Source of the DNA: Prostheceraeus crozeri
Taxonomy: Eukaryota > Platyhelminthes > Polycladida > Euryleptidae
Assembly (NCBI GenBank): GCA_907163375.1
Contig: CAJQUW010003617.1
Span: forward strand, 1-64,000
DNA length: 64,000 nt
Reading direction: 5' to 3'
The position numbers were made by a program, and so were the translations under genes. Below the pieces are notes generated by a model. It had not been told where the DNA came from, ran no database searches, and saw only the letters and a program-made list of their open reading frames with translations. This document shows, one piece after another, positions 43,030 through 52,480 of this stretch (the first letter of the stretch is position 1; every line of letters begins with the position of its first letter).

Positions 43030-43500
43030 AAACATCAGATACAACTACTGAAAGAACAATTAGAAAATGAATTAGAAAAACTTCCTAAAAACATTTTTAA
43101 AAATTTAAATAAGTTACAAGCCACATTCAAAAAAAGTGTTGATAAATTAAGTTCTAAAATTACTCAACAAATGAAAAAGATGAATAGAATAATAAATGAA
43201 GTGAAATCACTTAATCAAAAAGTTGATAAAATGAAAAGTCTTAAATTCAATTTAGAAAATGAATTAAATAAAAATTATAAAGGAAAAAAAGAACAGTTAG
43301 ATGCTGTTAAAAATCAGTTAGATGTTCTTAAAATTAAGTTAAATGCTCTTAAAACGGATTTAGAGATGAATCAGCAGAAAATGCGAGTTAATAGAAAATA
43401 AATTAGAATACATCACACACTGCTTAACGCAATAAAGTGCAAAAGCAAATTAATGAAATTATCACGCGGTTGTTGTCCATTCACAAACGTAAATCCTAAT
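43030..43500 (+). pseudogene. Coiled-coil protein, copy 2
   Basis: Matches copy 1 9784-10254, with heptad-patterned KNQLDVLKIKLNALKTDLEM. The frame is broken. Directly after it, 43490-43537 holds about three 20-bp tandem units (CATAAACGTAAATCTTAAT) derived from the sequence encoding the gene's basic C-terminus. Confidence 0.55.
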
Positions 43501-43596
43501 CATAAACGTAAATCTTAATCATAAACGTAAATCTTAATCACAAATTAAATTTATAATGCAATGTAATTTAATACACATGTCAATATACATGTAGTA

Positions 43597-43745
43597 TAAT
43601 ACACCTGTAGTTTATAAACACTATCTTAAACATTTTATATCAAATCAAAACATTGCAAGTGAACCTTCTATGACATCTCTTTACCATTATAACAGTGTAA
43701 AATCAATCCAAAAAGAAGGAGATGGTGTAAACAGCGCAGCTGGAA
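43597..43745 (+). pseudogene. Partial duplicate of the core-like gene 5' part
   Basis: The sequence CCTGTAGTTTATAAACAC and the following ~130 bases match the first ~45 codons of the core-like gene at 43947, including the YKH...L...SNQ...EPSM...HYN pattern. It is a diverged partial duplicate lying ~350 bp upstream. Copy 1 lacks it. Confidence 0.7.
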
Positions 43746-43946
43746 TATTTTCAAGTCCAAGTAAAACTAATAAGATTATTCTAAATAATTTCAGATTAAC
43801 TAACTTTTAAGATTTAATTTCAGTATCAATTAAACGAAAATAAAATATTTTTTGTCATAAATAATTTTTAGATATAAATAATTTTTTTGTCACAAATAAT
43901 TTTTTGTTATAAATATTTTTCCCAAAAGTGCCTGTAATCCTAAAAA

Positions 43947-44397
43947 ATGCCTGTAATTTATAAACACAATCTTGAAAATTTTGCTTCAAATCAAAAAATT
44001 GCTCATGAACCATCTATGAAATCTGTTGACCATTATAACAATGTAGAAACTATTCAAAAAGAAGGAGATGGAATATTTTCTGTCATCAGTGATAATATAG
44101 GAAGTATCGTTAATGTTATTAAAAATAATAGATTTAATTACATCTGCTGCAAAAGGAGCTGCTGCTATAGGTAGTACAGCTAGTGCAATATCAAATGCTG
44201 TTAAGTCTCAAAACGAATTAAAACAACTAGAAACTATTCGTAAACTTAAGAACGATTCTGAAGAACTAAAAAAACTTTCAGAGGAAACAAAAAACAAAAT
44301 TGCTAACATAGCCGCTGAAAGTAAACAGGAGAAGAAATCAATTGAAGAAATAAGAGGTAATGGAACGCAGTTAGGTACTGGTTTAGCAAAATTCTGA
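43947..44397 (+). pseudogene. Core- or pVI-like small protein, copy 2
   Basis: It starts MPVIYKHNLENFASNQKIAH after CCTAAAAA and contains the AAKGAA...GSTASAISNAVKSQ helix, a charged coiled coil and the end GTGLAKF. It is the equivalent of copy 1 10361-10827. The frame is broken. Confidence 0.5.
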
Positions 44398-44475
44398 AAT
44401 ATATTCGAAAAAGGTAACCTAAGAAAATATTTTTTCTGTGTGTGAGAAAAAAAAGTCAAATTATTTTTTATAAAA

Positions 44476-45811
44476 ATGTCTTCCTTAATTGAAAATAAAT
44501 TTAAATTAGACGATCCTTCGTTCGTCAGTTACAATCAAAAAAAGAATGACTATATAAGAATTGCTGTGAATCCCGGATCTTCTAGTAGAGTAAATACTGG
44601 AGGAGATTTAATCTTTGAAGTTGATAATCAACAAAGTTATTTATATTTACCTGATTCCTTTTTACACTGTGAATATTCTTTATATAGTGATGCCAATTTT
44701 ACAACACCATTACCAGATACCGATAATATTGCATTGGAGAATAATTTCTTTCCAAGATTATTTACACAAATGCGTTTAGATGTTGCAACTCAAAATATAG
44801 AAACAATAAGTGATTCTCCAGGTGTAATTGATACAATGCTTAGATTTGTAACAATTGGTAAAAATAATAAAAAGCATGAAATCGAAGGTTGGTTTCCAGA
44901 TAATAATGATGGAATAATTGTAGATAATTAAACTCACGCTGGAACAGATGCAGCAGGAATTGCGAAAGACGTAGAAAATATTGCAAATCATTTAAATAAA
45001 ACAAACAATACTGCATATAAAGAAAGACGTGAATTTAACAAGAAAAGTAAACAGACAGTAAATTGGTCATTGTCTCCATTATTCGGATATTTAGATTATG
45101 ACAAAATATCATATCAATCAAAATTTAAATTAATAATTCATCGCACAGCAAATAATGAATTAATCTTTTATGGTAAGACTGGAAAAAAAGCATATGTAAA
45201 AATTGATAGACTTGAATGGTGGATAAAACATATTACTCCTAGTTTAGAGGTTGAATTAACTATTGGAAAAAGATTAAATACTAACAAACCAGTTCCAGTA
45301 AATTTTCTAAAGCGTACTGCTAGTTCTGTAACTTTTTTCTGAGCAAAGATTTAACTGGCATTTTACTAGAACTGCGAATACTCCAAGATTTTTATTACTT
45401 ACTTTTCAAAGAAATAATTCTCCAAGTTTTGATAAGAACAACAATCTCTTCCATATTAACACAATTCGAAGTTTACAAGTTGCTTTAAATCAAACCCGAT
45501 ATCCTATTGATCCATTAAGATTCGATGATACCAATAATCAATTTATGGAAAGATATGATGCTTATAGAAATCTTTGTATAGAATTTGGAGTTGAACCACA
45601 ATTAACTCCTGGAGATTGGAGACATTTATATCCAGTTTTCTGTTTCGATTTCAGTGCACTATCTGAAGATATTGTTAAAAATGGTTGTGATGTAACAATT
45701 AATATTGAAAAGAAAGATTCCACAACTTCATTGATGACTTATGGTTTACTGCTAGAAAATGTAAAATATTCTATTGAAATTCTTAATGGAAAGATGGTTA
45801 GAATAAGTTAA
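44476..45811 (+). pseudogene. Major capsid protein (double jelly-roll type), copy 2
   Basis: It starts MSSLIENKFKLDDPSFVSYN after TTTTTTATAAAA and ends with PGDWRHLYPVFCFDFSALSE and ILNGKMVRIS. It has the same length and layout as copy 1 10901-12232. The frame is broken. It is followed after a T/A-rich repeat tract (45820-45910) by the pX-like gene. Confidence 0.75.
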
Positions 45812-45916
45812 TTAAAATTTTTGGTAACTTAAAATTTTTTCATAACTTAAACATTTTTTCCTTAAATTTTTTTTCTTAACTTAAAATTTTTTCTTAACTT
45901 AATTTTTTTATTAAAA

Positions 45917-46399
45917 ATGTCGCAAGCGAAATGTATTAATAATAAAACTGTTGAATTAAAAATACGTAACATAGTTGACAAAAATACACCTAAAACTATT
46001 ACGATTAGCAAAAAGAAATATTACATAAGTAAACCAATGATAGAGAATATTAAATTACAAGAAGAAAAGAATGGTGGAATTCTTCCATTAATTCCTCTAA
46101 TAATAGGAGGTATAGCAGCAACAGGAAGTGTAGCAGGTGGAACAGCTGGTATTGTCCAAGCAGTAAATAAAAATAAATCAGAGAAGGCAGCATTAGAAGA
46201 ACAAAAACGTCATGATAGAGAGTTAGAGAAAGTTGCTAGAGGGCAAGGAATAGTAGATAATTTTATTAGTAAACTAAATTTAGTTGATGAAGGAAAACGA
46301 GTTCTCAAAAACATTCTACATAATGTTGATGATTTAATAGAAATAAAAGAAACTAAAGATGGTTCTGTAATATATCTAAGTCCTAGTATGATTAGATAA
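45917..46399 (+). CDS. pX-like small membrane-active or core protein, copy 2
   Basis: The 160-codon frame looks whole. It begins MSQAKCINNKTVELKIRNIV after TTTTTTTATTAAAA. It then has a KYYISKPM segment, the hydrophobic GGILPLIPLIIGGIAATGSV and AGGTAGIVQAVN helix, a charged EEQKRHDRELEKVARG helix, and a DGSVIYLSPS end. As in copy 1 it lies directly before the integrase gene. A membrane-disrupting or DNA-condensing virion role is inferred from similarity to adintovirus pX-like proteins. Confidence 0.65.
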   Translation: MSQAKCINNKTVELKIRNIVDKNTPKTITISKKKYYISKPMIENIKLQEEKNGGILPLIPLIIGGIAATGSVAGGTAGIVQAVNKNKSEKAALEEQKRHDRELEKVARGQGIVDNFISKLNLVDEGKRVLKNILHNVDDLIEIKETKDGSVIYLSPSMIR

Positions 46400-46440
46400 A
46401 TATATTGTTATAATGTCATAAATATTCTTTTATCTTTAAA

Positions 46441-47706
46441 ATGTATTCTACAAATTGCATAAATTCCAAAAATTTAATTAAATTAAAAATTGCTAATTTA
46501 GATTTATTAAATTATTTCTTAAAAGTACATAAAACCTCAAATTGTCAGCATTCCGGAGGTGACATACAAAAAACATTAGAAAACTTTCCTGGATTTATTT
46601 GGAGTAAATATTCAAAAGAAAAACATCTTCCTGGTCATTCATATACCGGTCCAGGAACTCGATTAGATATAAGACTAGATGAGAATAATAATCCAAAAAC
46701 AGGTGAAGAACCAATAAACAGAGTTGATGCAGCAGCTTATAGACACGATTTAGCTTATCGAAATCATGACCTAAAATCTCGTCATGAAGCTGATAGGAAA
46801 ATGATAGAGGAATTAGATAATATTCAAAATCCTTCCTTTAGAGAAAAAATTGAAAGAATGTTTGTTAAAAAAGCTTTACAAGCTAAAATATTGTTCGGTC
46901 AGGGTTTGGATGAAACTTACGCGTCTGAAATTCATAAAGAATATAGAAAGCCTAAATATCTTTTGAAAGTTAAGGTATTTAATAAAGATGATATTTGGAG
47001 TGCTGATCTTATTCATATGCCGAATGAAAGGGACTACAAATACGCATTGACCGTTATAGATTTATACACTCGATACGCGAGGGTGAAGCCATTAAAAAAT
47101 AAAAGTGGTTTATCAGTTAAATATGCGTTTGAAGAAATATTCAAAGAAAGGAATAGAAAGCCAAAGAAATTGTTTGTTGATAAAGGATCTGAGTTTTACA
47201 ACAGAAATGTTGAGCCATTATTTGAAACTGTTTATTCCACAGAAAATGCTGGAAAAGCCGTAGTAATAGAAAGGTTTAATAGAACGTTAAAAAATATATT
47301 ATTTAAGAAATTTACAGAACAAGGTAATCAGAAATGGTTAAAAATATTACCAGGAATTGTAGATGATTATAACAATAAGATTCATTCAAGTAGTGAAGAA
47401 ACTCCAAAGAATGTTTCAAACGATCCAGATTTAATAAGAAAGAAGATATTTGAAAATAATTATGAGAATGAAAGTAATGTTAATTTACAAAAGCGTAAAT
47501 CGAAATTTAAGATTGGTGATAGGGTACGAATATTTAAGTATAAGAATAAATTTGAAAAAGGTTTTGTTGGTTATTGGACTAAAGAGATATTTGAAGTTTC
47601 TAAAATAAATCAAACTTATCCGATTGCTTATGAAATAAAAGATTTAGATAATGAGGAAATAAAAGGTAGATTTTATGAAAATGAATTACAAAAGACTGAA
47701 CTTTAA
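46441..47706 (+). CDS. Phospholipase A2-like domain fused to retrovirus-like integrase, copy 2
   Basis: The 421-codon frame looks whole. The PLA2 part shows HLPGHSYTGPGTRLD and INRVDAAAYRHDLAY. The integrase part shows WSADLI, VDKGSEF and VIERFNRTL as the D, D and E positions, followed by the KFKIGDRVRIFKYKNKF barrel. The fusion is thus shared by two independently inserted copies and is not an accident of one locus. It is nine codons shorter than copy 1, which has a hairpin-bearing linker insertion. Its stop overlaps the end of the convergent protease gene by 4 bases. The start follows TATCTTTAAA. Confidence 0.92.
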   Translation: MYSTNCINSKNLIKLKIANLDLLNYFLKVHKTSNCQHSGGDIQKTLENFPGFIWSKYSKEKHLPGHSYTGPGTRLDIRLDENNNPKTGEEPINRVDAAAYRHDLAYRNHDLKSRHEADRKMIEELDNIQNPSFREKIERMFVKKALQAKILFGQGLDETYASEIHKEYRKPKYLLKVKVFNKDDIWSADLIHMPNERDYKYALTVIDLYTRYARVKPLKNKSGLSVKYAFEEIFKERNRKPKKLFVDKGSEFYNRNVEPLFETVYSTENAGKAVVIERFNRTLKNILFKKFTEQGNQKWLKILPGIVDDYNNKIHSSSEETPKNVSNDPDLIRKKIFENNYENESNVNLQKRKSKFKIGDRVRIFKYKNKFEKGFVGYWTKEIFEVSKINQTYPIAYEIKDLDNEEIKGRFYENELQKTEL

Positions 47707-48192
47707 TTATCATTATTCAATTCTAACATAATATCAAGAAATGGTACTCCTTCCTGTAATTTGAATAAAACATTAAGACATAGTTGTCCATAATAAGTAG
47801 TTCCTGGTTTTTGAATTTGAAAAGTATTATACACTTCATTTCCCAGTATTTCTTTTACTTCATTTGTAGGGGGAAGTCCGTATGAGTCGAACCTACATGT
47901 AGTTTTCTACATTAGTATTCTTTTGCCCTGCTGACCAATGTACTCCTTTTTGTTCTGATGTATGGAGATTTGTTATGAAGTTCAAAGGAATCGGTTTATT
48001 TTTAATCAACTGCAATTCATCTCTCATTAACACGTGGGATTTTCTTATTCCTAATTGATTTGCAATCTTATTTAAATCGAAATTTGTCGTGGCTTGTTTG
48101 CCGTATAATTTGAAAAACTCAGTCATGTTATTAGCCTGAGGACATATGTCGCTTATATTACTCAGTATAACTGTCGGATTTTCATCATTCAT
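47703..48192 (-). pseudogene. Adenain-like cysteine maturation protease, copy 2
   Basis: It shows TEFFKLYGKQATTNFDLNKI, GVHWSA, FDSYGLPPTNEV and the QKPGTT...GQLC neighbourhood in the usual C5-protease order. The frame is broken. An extra copy of the N-terminal module lies upstream at about 48235-48400. Confidence 0.8.
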
Positions 48193-48234
48193 TTTAAATG
48201 AAATAAATCTATCATTAAATTTACCTCAGGCTTA

Positions 48235-48400
48235 TGATCTTTTCGCACAATTCATCTCTCATAAATGCATGAAAGTTTTTATATTCCTAATTGTTTAGCT
48301 GTTTTCTTGAGATCGAAGTTTGTAGTTGTTTGTTTATCGTATTGTTTTAGGAAGTCGTTTATGTTTAATTTCTTCTTGTTTTTCATTTATATTTGTCATT
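48235..48400 (-). pseudogene. Duplicated protease N-terminal module, copy 2
   Basis: The minus strand again encodes a diverged version of the module: FL-K-QYDKQTTTNFDLKKTA, a KQLGI-like segment and a following MRDEL part. The same kind of module duplication stands at 14755-14982 in copy 1. The module is always on the upstream side of the protease. Confidence 0.6.
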
Positions 48401-48551
48401 TTCTTTGTTAGTTAATTACGTGAAGACTGAAAAGTGACAACGACGTTGACAGTTGATAACTCTTTATTCATCAGAACAAAAAGGAATACATTAGCGAATT
48501 ATACAATCGCAGATTCCCACGAAGCGTCAAACTTCAATCTAAACGTTACAA

Positions 48552-48953
48552 CTATTGGTGTTGTTGATTATCTTCTTTTTGAGCATGCTGTTGCCGTTGT
48601 TGCTCTTCTATTCGCATTTGTTCTTGTACTTGTTCATACGAGTATGTTGGTGGGTTTGATACTTCAATATTAATAGGTTGACTTGTTTGCTGTATGATAT
48701 TTTCTTCCTCCACTTCTGATAATTGTCTATTCATATTATAAAATAATTTCTGTCTCTGTTCAATAAGGTGTAGTATTTTTTTGTCAATACTAAAATTGAC
48801 TCTTCTTTCACCAAGATTTTGAAACAGGATACCAATGTTATGATCATGAAATAAATTGCTCCTCGATTGAAGCTGTATGATTTGTCTTGTTAGTCCTTCT
48901 ATTCTCTGACGTTTTACTTGAAGACGAAATCGGCGTTCAATAGATCCAACCAT
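48552..48953 (-). CDS. Copy 2-specific cargo gene, 133 codons, PPxY motif
   Basis: The whole frame starts MVGSIERRFRLQVKRQRIEG. It has a basic N-terminus, a helical middle (IDKKILHLIEQRQKLFYNMN), a PPTY motif at residues 101-104 and a Q/E-rich tail (EQMRIEEQQRQQHAQKEDNQ). PPxY motifs recruit NEDD4-type ubiquitin ligases through WW domains and occur in retroviral Gag and adenovirus pVI; a role in release or trafficking is inference. The gene has no similarity to the copy 1 cargo at 15193-15861 but occupies the same slot. Composition is less AT-rich than the backbone genes. Confidence 0.6.
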   Translation of the reverse strand: MVGSIERRFRLQVKRQRIEGLTRQIIQLQSRSNLFHDHNIGILFQNLGERRVNFSIDKKILHLIEQRQKLFYNMNRQLSEVEEENIIQQTSQPINIEVSNPPTYSYEQVQEQMRIEEQQRQQHAQKEDNQQHQ

Positions 48954-49214
48954 GATATTGTGATAAAGTCAACGCTTTACGCAAGTACTCTCTTTCAAAA
49001 CGAACTGAGATAAGTTTAAAATTTATTAAATGAGATACATTTTATAAGCATCAATGAAATTGCTATGACAACGTTGACGTGACAATTGTAACTTTCTAAA
49101 ACAATAGAGTTCAAGTAAACGAATGAATCGCTGCCATTTTCTGAGCATTTTTGGATTCAAAAGCGGTTTTGGTTCTGGATTTGGACGGAAAACTGGCAGC
49201 GCATTTGGCAAGTG

Positions 49215-49310
49215 TATAAGTGCGGGTAACAGCTGCTTGTTCTGAAATGCAATGTTTCATGAATGCGGGAAGCAGCTGTTCCCTACAATTGGGCGATCAT
49301 CTGAGTGCAA
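49215..49310. other. Shared right-end backbone of copy 2
   Basis: The words CAGCTGCTTGTTCTGAAATG, GCGATCATCTGAGTGCAAAG and neighbouring sequence are homologous to 16130-16283 in copy 1. This marks the inner border common to both copies between the cargo slot and the right inverted repeat. Confidence 0.7.
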
Positions 49311-50202
49311 AGCAGTAGCAATAACAGGAATTGAAAGAGCGCCAGAAGAAATAACATTTGCTAAAGCACCTAAACTTACTGTTAAAAATATTCCAATACC
49401 TTGTGTTACATTCTTAACTTAAGTCCATCTCTTCCTTAATTTTCTATAATGCTCTAATCTTAATAAAAATTGAGATTCCTTATCTTTCATATAACGTACT
49501 CTATCTTTGTGTTTTTCAATGTTTATCTTTTCAATGTCCATTAAAGTAGAACTACGTTCATTTATTAACGAAGGATATATTCTCGAAGTTTCTTCCATTT
49601 TTGAGGTTTCCATTTTTTAATAAATATTTTGAATACAATCTTCTGATATTTTCAGACTATGTGAAAAGACTACATAAATTTTGTAAAATGTTAGATTCCG
49701 TAAATTTTTGGACTACGTAAATTCTTAGACTACGTAAATTTTCGAAATTTCGAAATTTTGATATTTTTAGACTACGTGAAATTTTTAGACTGCCTAAATT
49801 TTCGACTACCTAAATTTTAGACTACCTGAAATCTTGATATTTTTAGACTGCGTAAATTTTCGACTACGTGATATTTTTAGACTACGGAAATTTTCGACTA
49901 CGTGATATTTTTGAAACCTCTTTTCAGTATATGAAAAATCCCAACGAGCTTAGAACTTTTTTTAAAATTTTATCCTTGATATTATTTTTATTTATAAAAC
50001 TCTTTTTCAGTGTATGAAGTATTCCTATACTCATTCTCAGTATATGAAAAAATCCCAACGAGCTTAAAACTTTTTTTTGATTTCGTTATTTTATTTTTTA
50101 TTTTTATAGGTCTTTTTTCAGTATATGAAATATTCCGGTTTTGCATTCTGGAGGTATCTTATTTTTTTTTAGTTGTCCTGGACCGGTCATATATACATTA
50201 CT
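49311..50202. repeat. Right terminal inverted repeat of Polinton copy 2
   Basis: It is the reverse complement of 33862-34766. It carries an inverted start of gene A (frame 49419-49613 minus, METSKMEETSRIYPS...), the CGTAGTC/GACTACG word array and both CCCAACGAGCTTA blocks. It has a single copy of the terminal 65 bp, which is doubled on the left. Confidence 0.92.
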
Positions 50203-50208
50203 TATAGC
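50203..50208. repeat. Right target-site duplicate TATAGC of Polinton copy 2
   Basis: TATAGC directly follows the element end ...CATTACT and equals 33856-33861. The empty site can be read as ATGAAATC-TATAGC-ATCATAAAC. Confidence 0.92.
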
Positions 50209-51552
50209 ATCATAAACATCAATAAAGCATCATAAGTAGTTTGCGGTTTACGTCACCGGCTTGTGGACAAAACGCGTTTTAGACCAATTCTCTGGTTCCG
50301 GACCACCGCCGTTCGATTCAGTGTGGTCCATTCTAACCCAAGGTGCTTTGATATTAAATCCAAACACTCCTGAAAAAATGTGATTACCCTCCACAAATAG
50401 ACTTTGTAGTACGAGTACAAATACAGTGCTACGAATTGAAAGTCGCGTTAGCAGAGACATCAATCATAAACATGAGACTTTAGGTAGAAACTAACAAATA
50501 TCAAAAGAATCAATGTTATAGTCTTTTTCGGCAAGCTGATTACGCCGAGCTTTCTCCGTCTGCGAAGATGGTCAGGCAATGAACAGTCTTTCTGAAAACG
50601 ACACAAGACTGCTCGGACAAGTTAAGTTTCTGCCGAGTCTGAAATCTGAATTCAGAGTTGAAGTTTAAGTTGATAAAGTCGACTTCTTCCCTCCCGAAAC
50701 ATATTGGATGATTTGACGTCTTCCATTTTATGTCCTCAGTGAGTTACAGACTTTCGGTGTTTGTCAAACCCGTCCGCTGATCACTCAGTTTCAATGTGCA
50801 CGTATTGAATACTTAAGCCGAGCGGCGTAATAAGTATGCAGCTAGTACTATTTACGAACGACCTGTTGGCTCGAAACCTTGTATTTGTGTTTCACTCAAA
50901 CAAGTGGCGCTCCATCTTCAAAAATATATGTCCTGACTGTCCGCTCTACCATTCCAACCCTGTGGATCACAACATCTATCTTTGAACACCTACTCGGTTG
51001 TGCTATGAGCGAGTCCTGTAAAGGTAAACCTCGTAGGAAATGCTATGAAGAGAATTTACTTTGGAATGGTTGGAGTCACTACACGATCTGCAAGAGGTCA
51101 TGCTGACTAGGGATTCCTACATCATTGATGGGAGGACAGATTGAGGAGGATTCTATAAATTTGATTGACAGTCTTGTTAACAGGCATGAATAGGAGTTTG
51201 ATAAGTGTTACGTACCTACGATTTATTCATTTATTCACAGAGCACTATTATAGTGGCGCATCGCACAAGCACTGCTGGGCCACTTTACAAAAAGTACATC
51301 CAGAATTGAATTAGCACTGAGGAAAAGATCGTGAGAAGAGAAAGGGTTTGAGGGAGCGTTTGAAAGGACGAAGGGAGGAATGAAAAATGTATATGTACGT
51401 AGTATCTATAGGTAAAATGTAAAAAATATGTATAAGGTTGGTCACTTCGACTGGGACATTGTTCTATACACGCACTCCGGTGGAAGGAAAGACACGGGTA
51501 CCAATTGTCTTCCGTCGACTTGTCGATTGTAGATGTGTAATAAACTAATCTC
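50209..51552. other. Intronic DNA without recognised gene
   Basis: Short open frames only. None shows a domain or splice context I can support. Immediately after the Polinton there is a short run of CATCATAA-like words. Confidence 0.45.
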
Positions 51553-52480
51553 TCATACAATATATGATATTATATACATAAAGATATTGTTCACAAAATA
51601 TTCACAGACACATTCACAATGGCCTCCATCCTTTAGCCACTTGCCGCTCGAAATCGGCAAAAGTTTAGTATTGGCGTGTTTCACTTGCAGGATGGCTTTC
51701 CAGTCGCAATAAATCCAGTTTATAGATTCTGTGGTCAGCAGTGGTATGGGAGGACCAGGCAGGAGGGACAGATACGCTTCCGGAGACTCATGCGTGATCG
51801 CCAATTGAAGTGAGGCGAACTTGTCCAGTTTGCTGCCGTGGTCTGCCATGTACACTCCACGAAACAGGATCAGGTATGAAAAAGCACCGTACCCTAGTCG
51901 TCTATCTGGAGCGGCTTTTGATCGGCGTCGAAAATCCGATCATCATCTGCTCATTTAACGAAGTGCCGGTCATGAGTGTGGTCAAATGTGCGAAATATGT
52001 CATGGGGTTGAACATGTATGCGGCAGTGTTTGGAATCTAAGGTATTAGTATATTAACAGTAAGAATGAGTAGTGTTATAAATCTTAAGATTTCCACTTTT
52101 ACCAGATATTGGGCCAAATCAATTTTAATTCGTTGCCACGAGAAAGCTCCATTGAGTTCTTTTAAGAACCGATTAATCCAATGGTTGCAGTAGCATTGCA
52201 TCTGCACACTTGCGGATTGGAGAAGGTCATCAGTCCTCATTAGGACTACTTCAATTAATAATTTGAATTAGTAAGCATTATATTCTATTATAAAGGCTGG
52301 GATGATTTTCATCACCGTATGAGAATGTCTATGACCGTACTTTGACCTCGAAACTTCCGGAGCATTGCTGGATAGTTCAAACTCTCCTCCGCCACCGTAT
52401 CCATCTTAATCAGCTCCTCCAAGACGTCCCGAGGAATCAGTTTGACCTCGAGTCATTGAAGTTGGACAACCTGGAAGGTT
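51553..52480 (-). other. Cluster of possible minus-strand coding patches, unknown
   Basis: Three neighbouring minus-strand stretches read like protein and not noise: ADHGSKLDKFASLQLAITHE (in 51553-51855, continuing to ~52030 in parts), QMQCYCNHWINRFLKELNGA (52105-52230) and EVKLIPRDVLEELIKMDTVA, then EESLNYPAMLRKFRGQ (~52345-52450). They are separated by stops or short gaps. They could be small exons of a nested gene or the remains of a mobile element. I do not recognise a family and they show no similarity to importin-9. Confidence 0.3.

Larger units (their letters stand above)
33862..50202 (+). mobile_element. Polinton/Maverick fossil, copy 2 (complete end to end)
   Basis: The 16341-bp element has inverted repeats of about 0.9 kb and a 6-bp target duplication TATAGC. 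Its ends read A(A/G)TAATGTATATATGACCGG. Gene order is the same as in copy 1 except for two places: it lacks gene X and it carries a different cargo gene. It sits in the last intron of importin-9. It is broken, with about a dozen or more breaks; the jelly-roll-like, pX-like and integrase frames still look whole. Its inverted repeats are still very similar, suggesting moderate age or conversion between the two ends. Confidence 0.96.

Noticed and set aside
51810-52040. Plus-strand frame of 76 codons
   Set aside because: The overlapping minus-strand reading looks more protein-like; neither has a recognisable domain.
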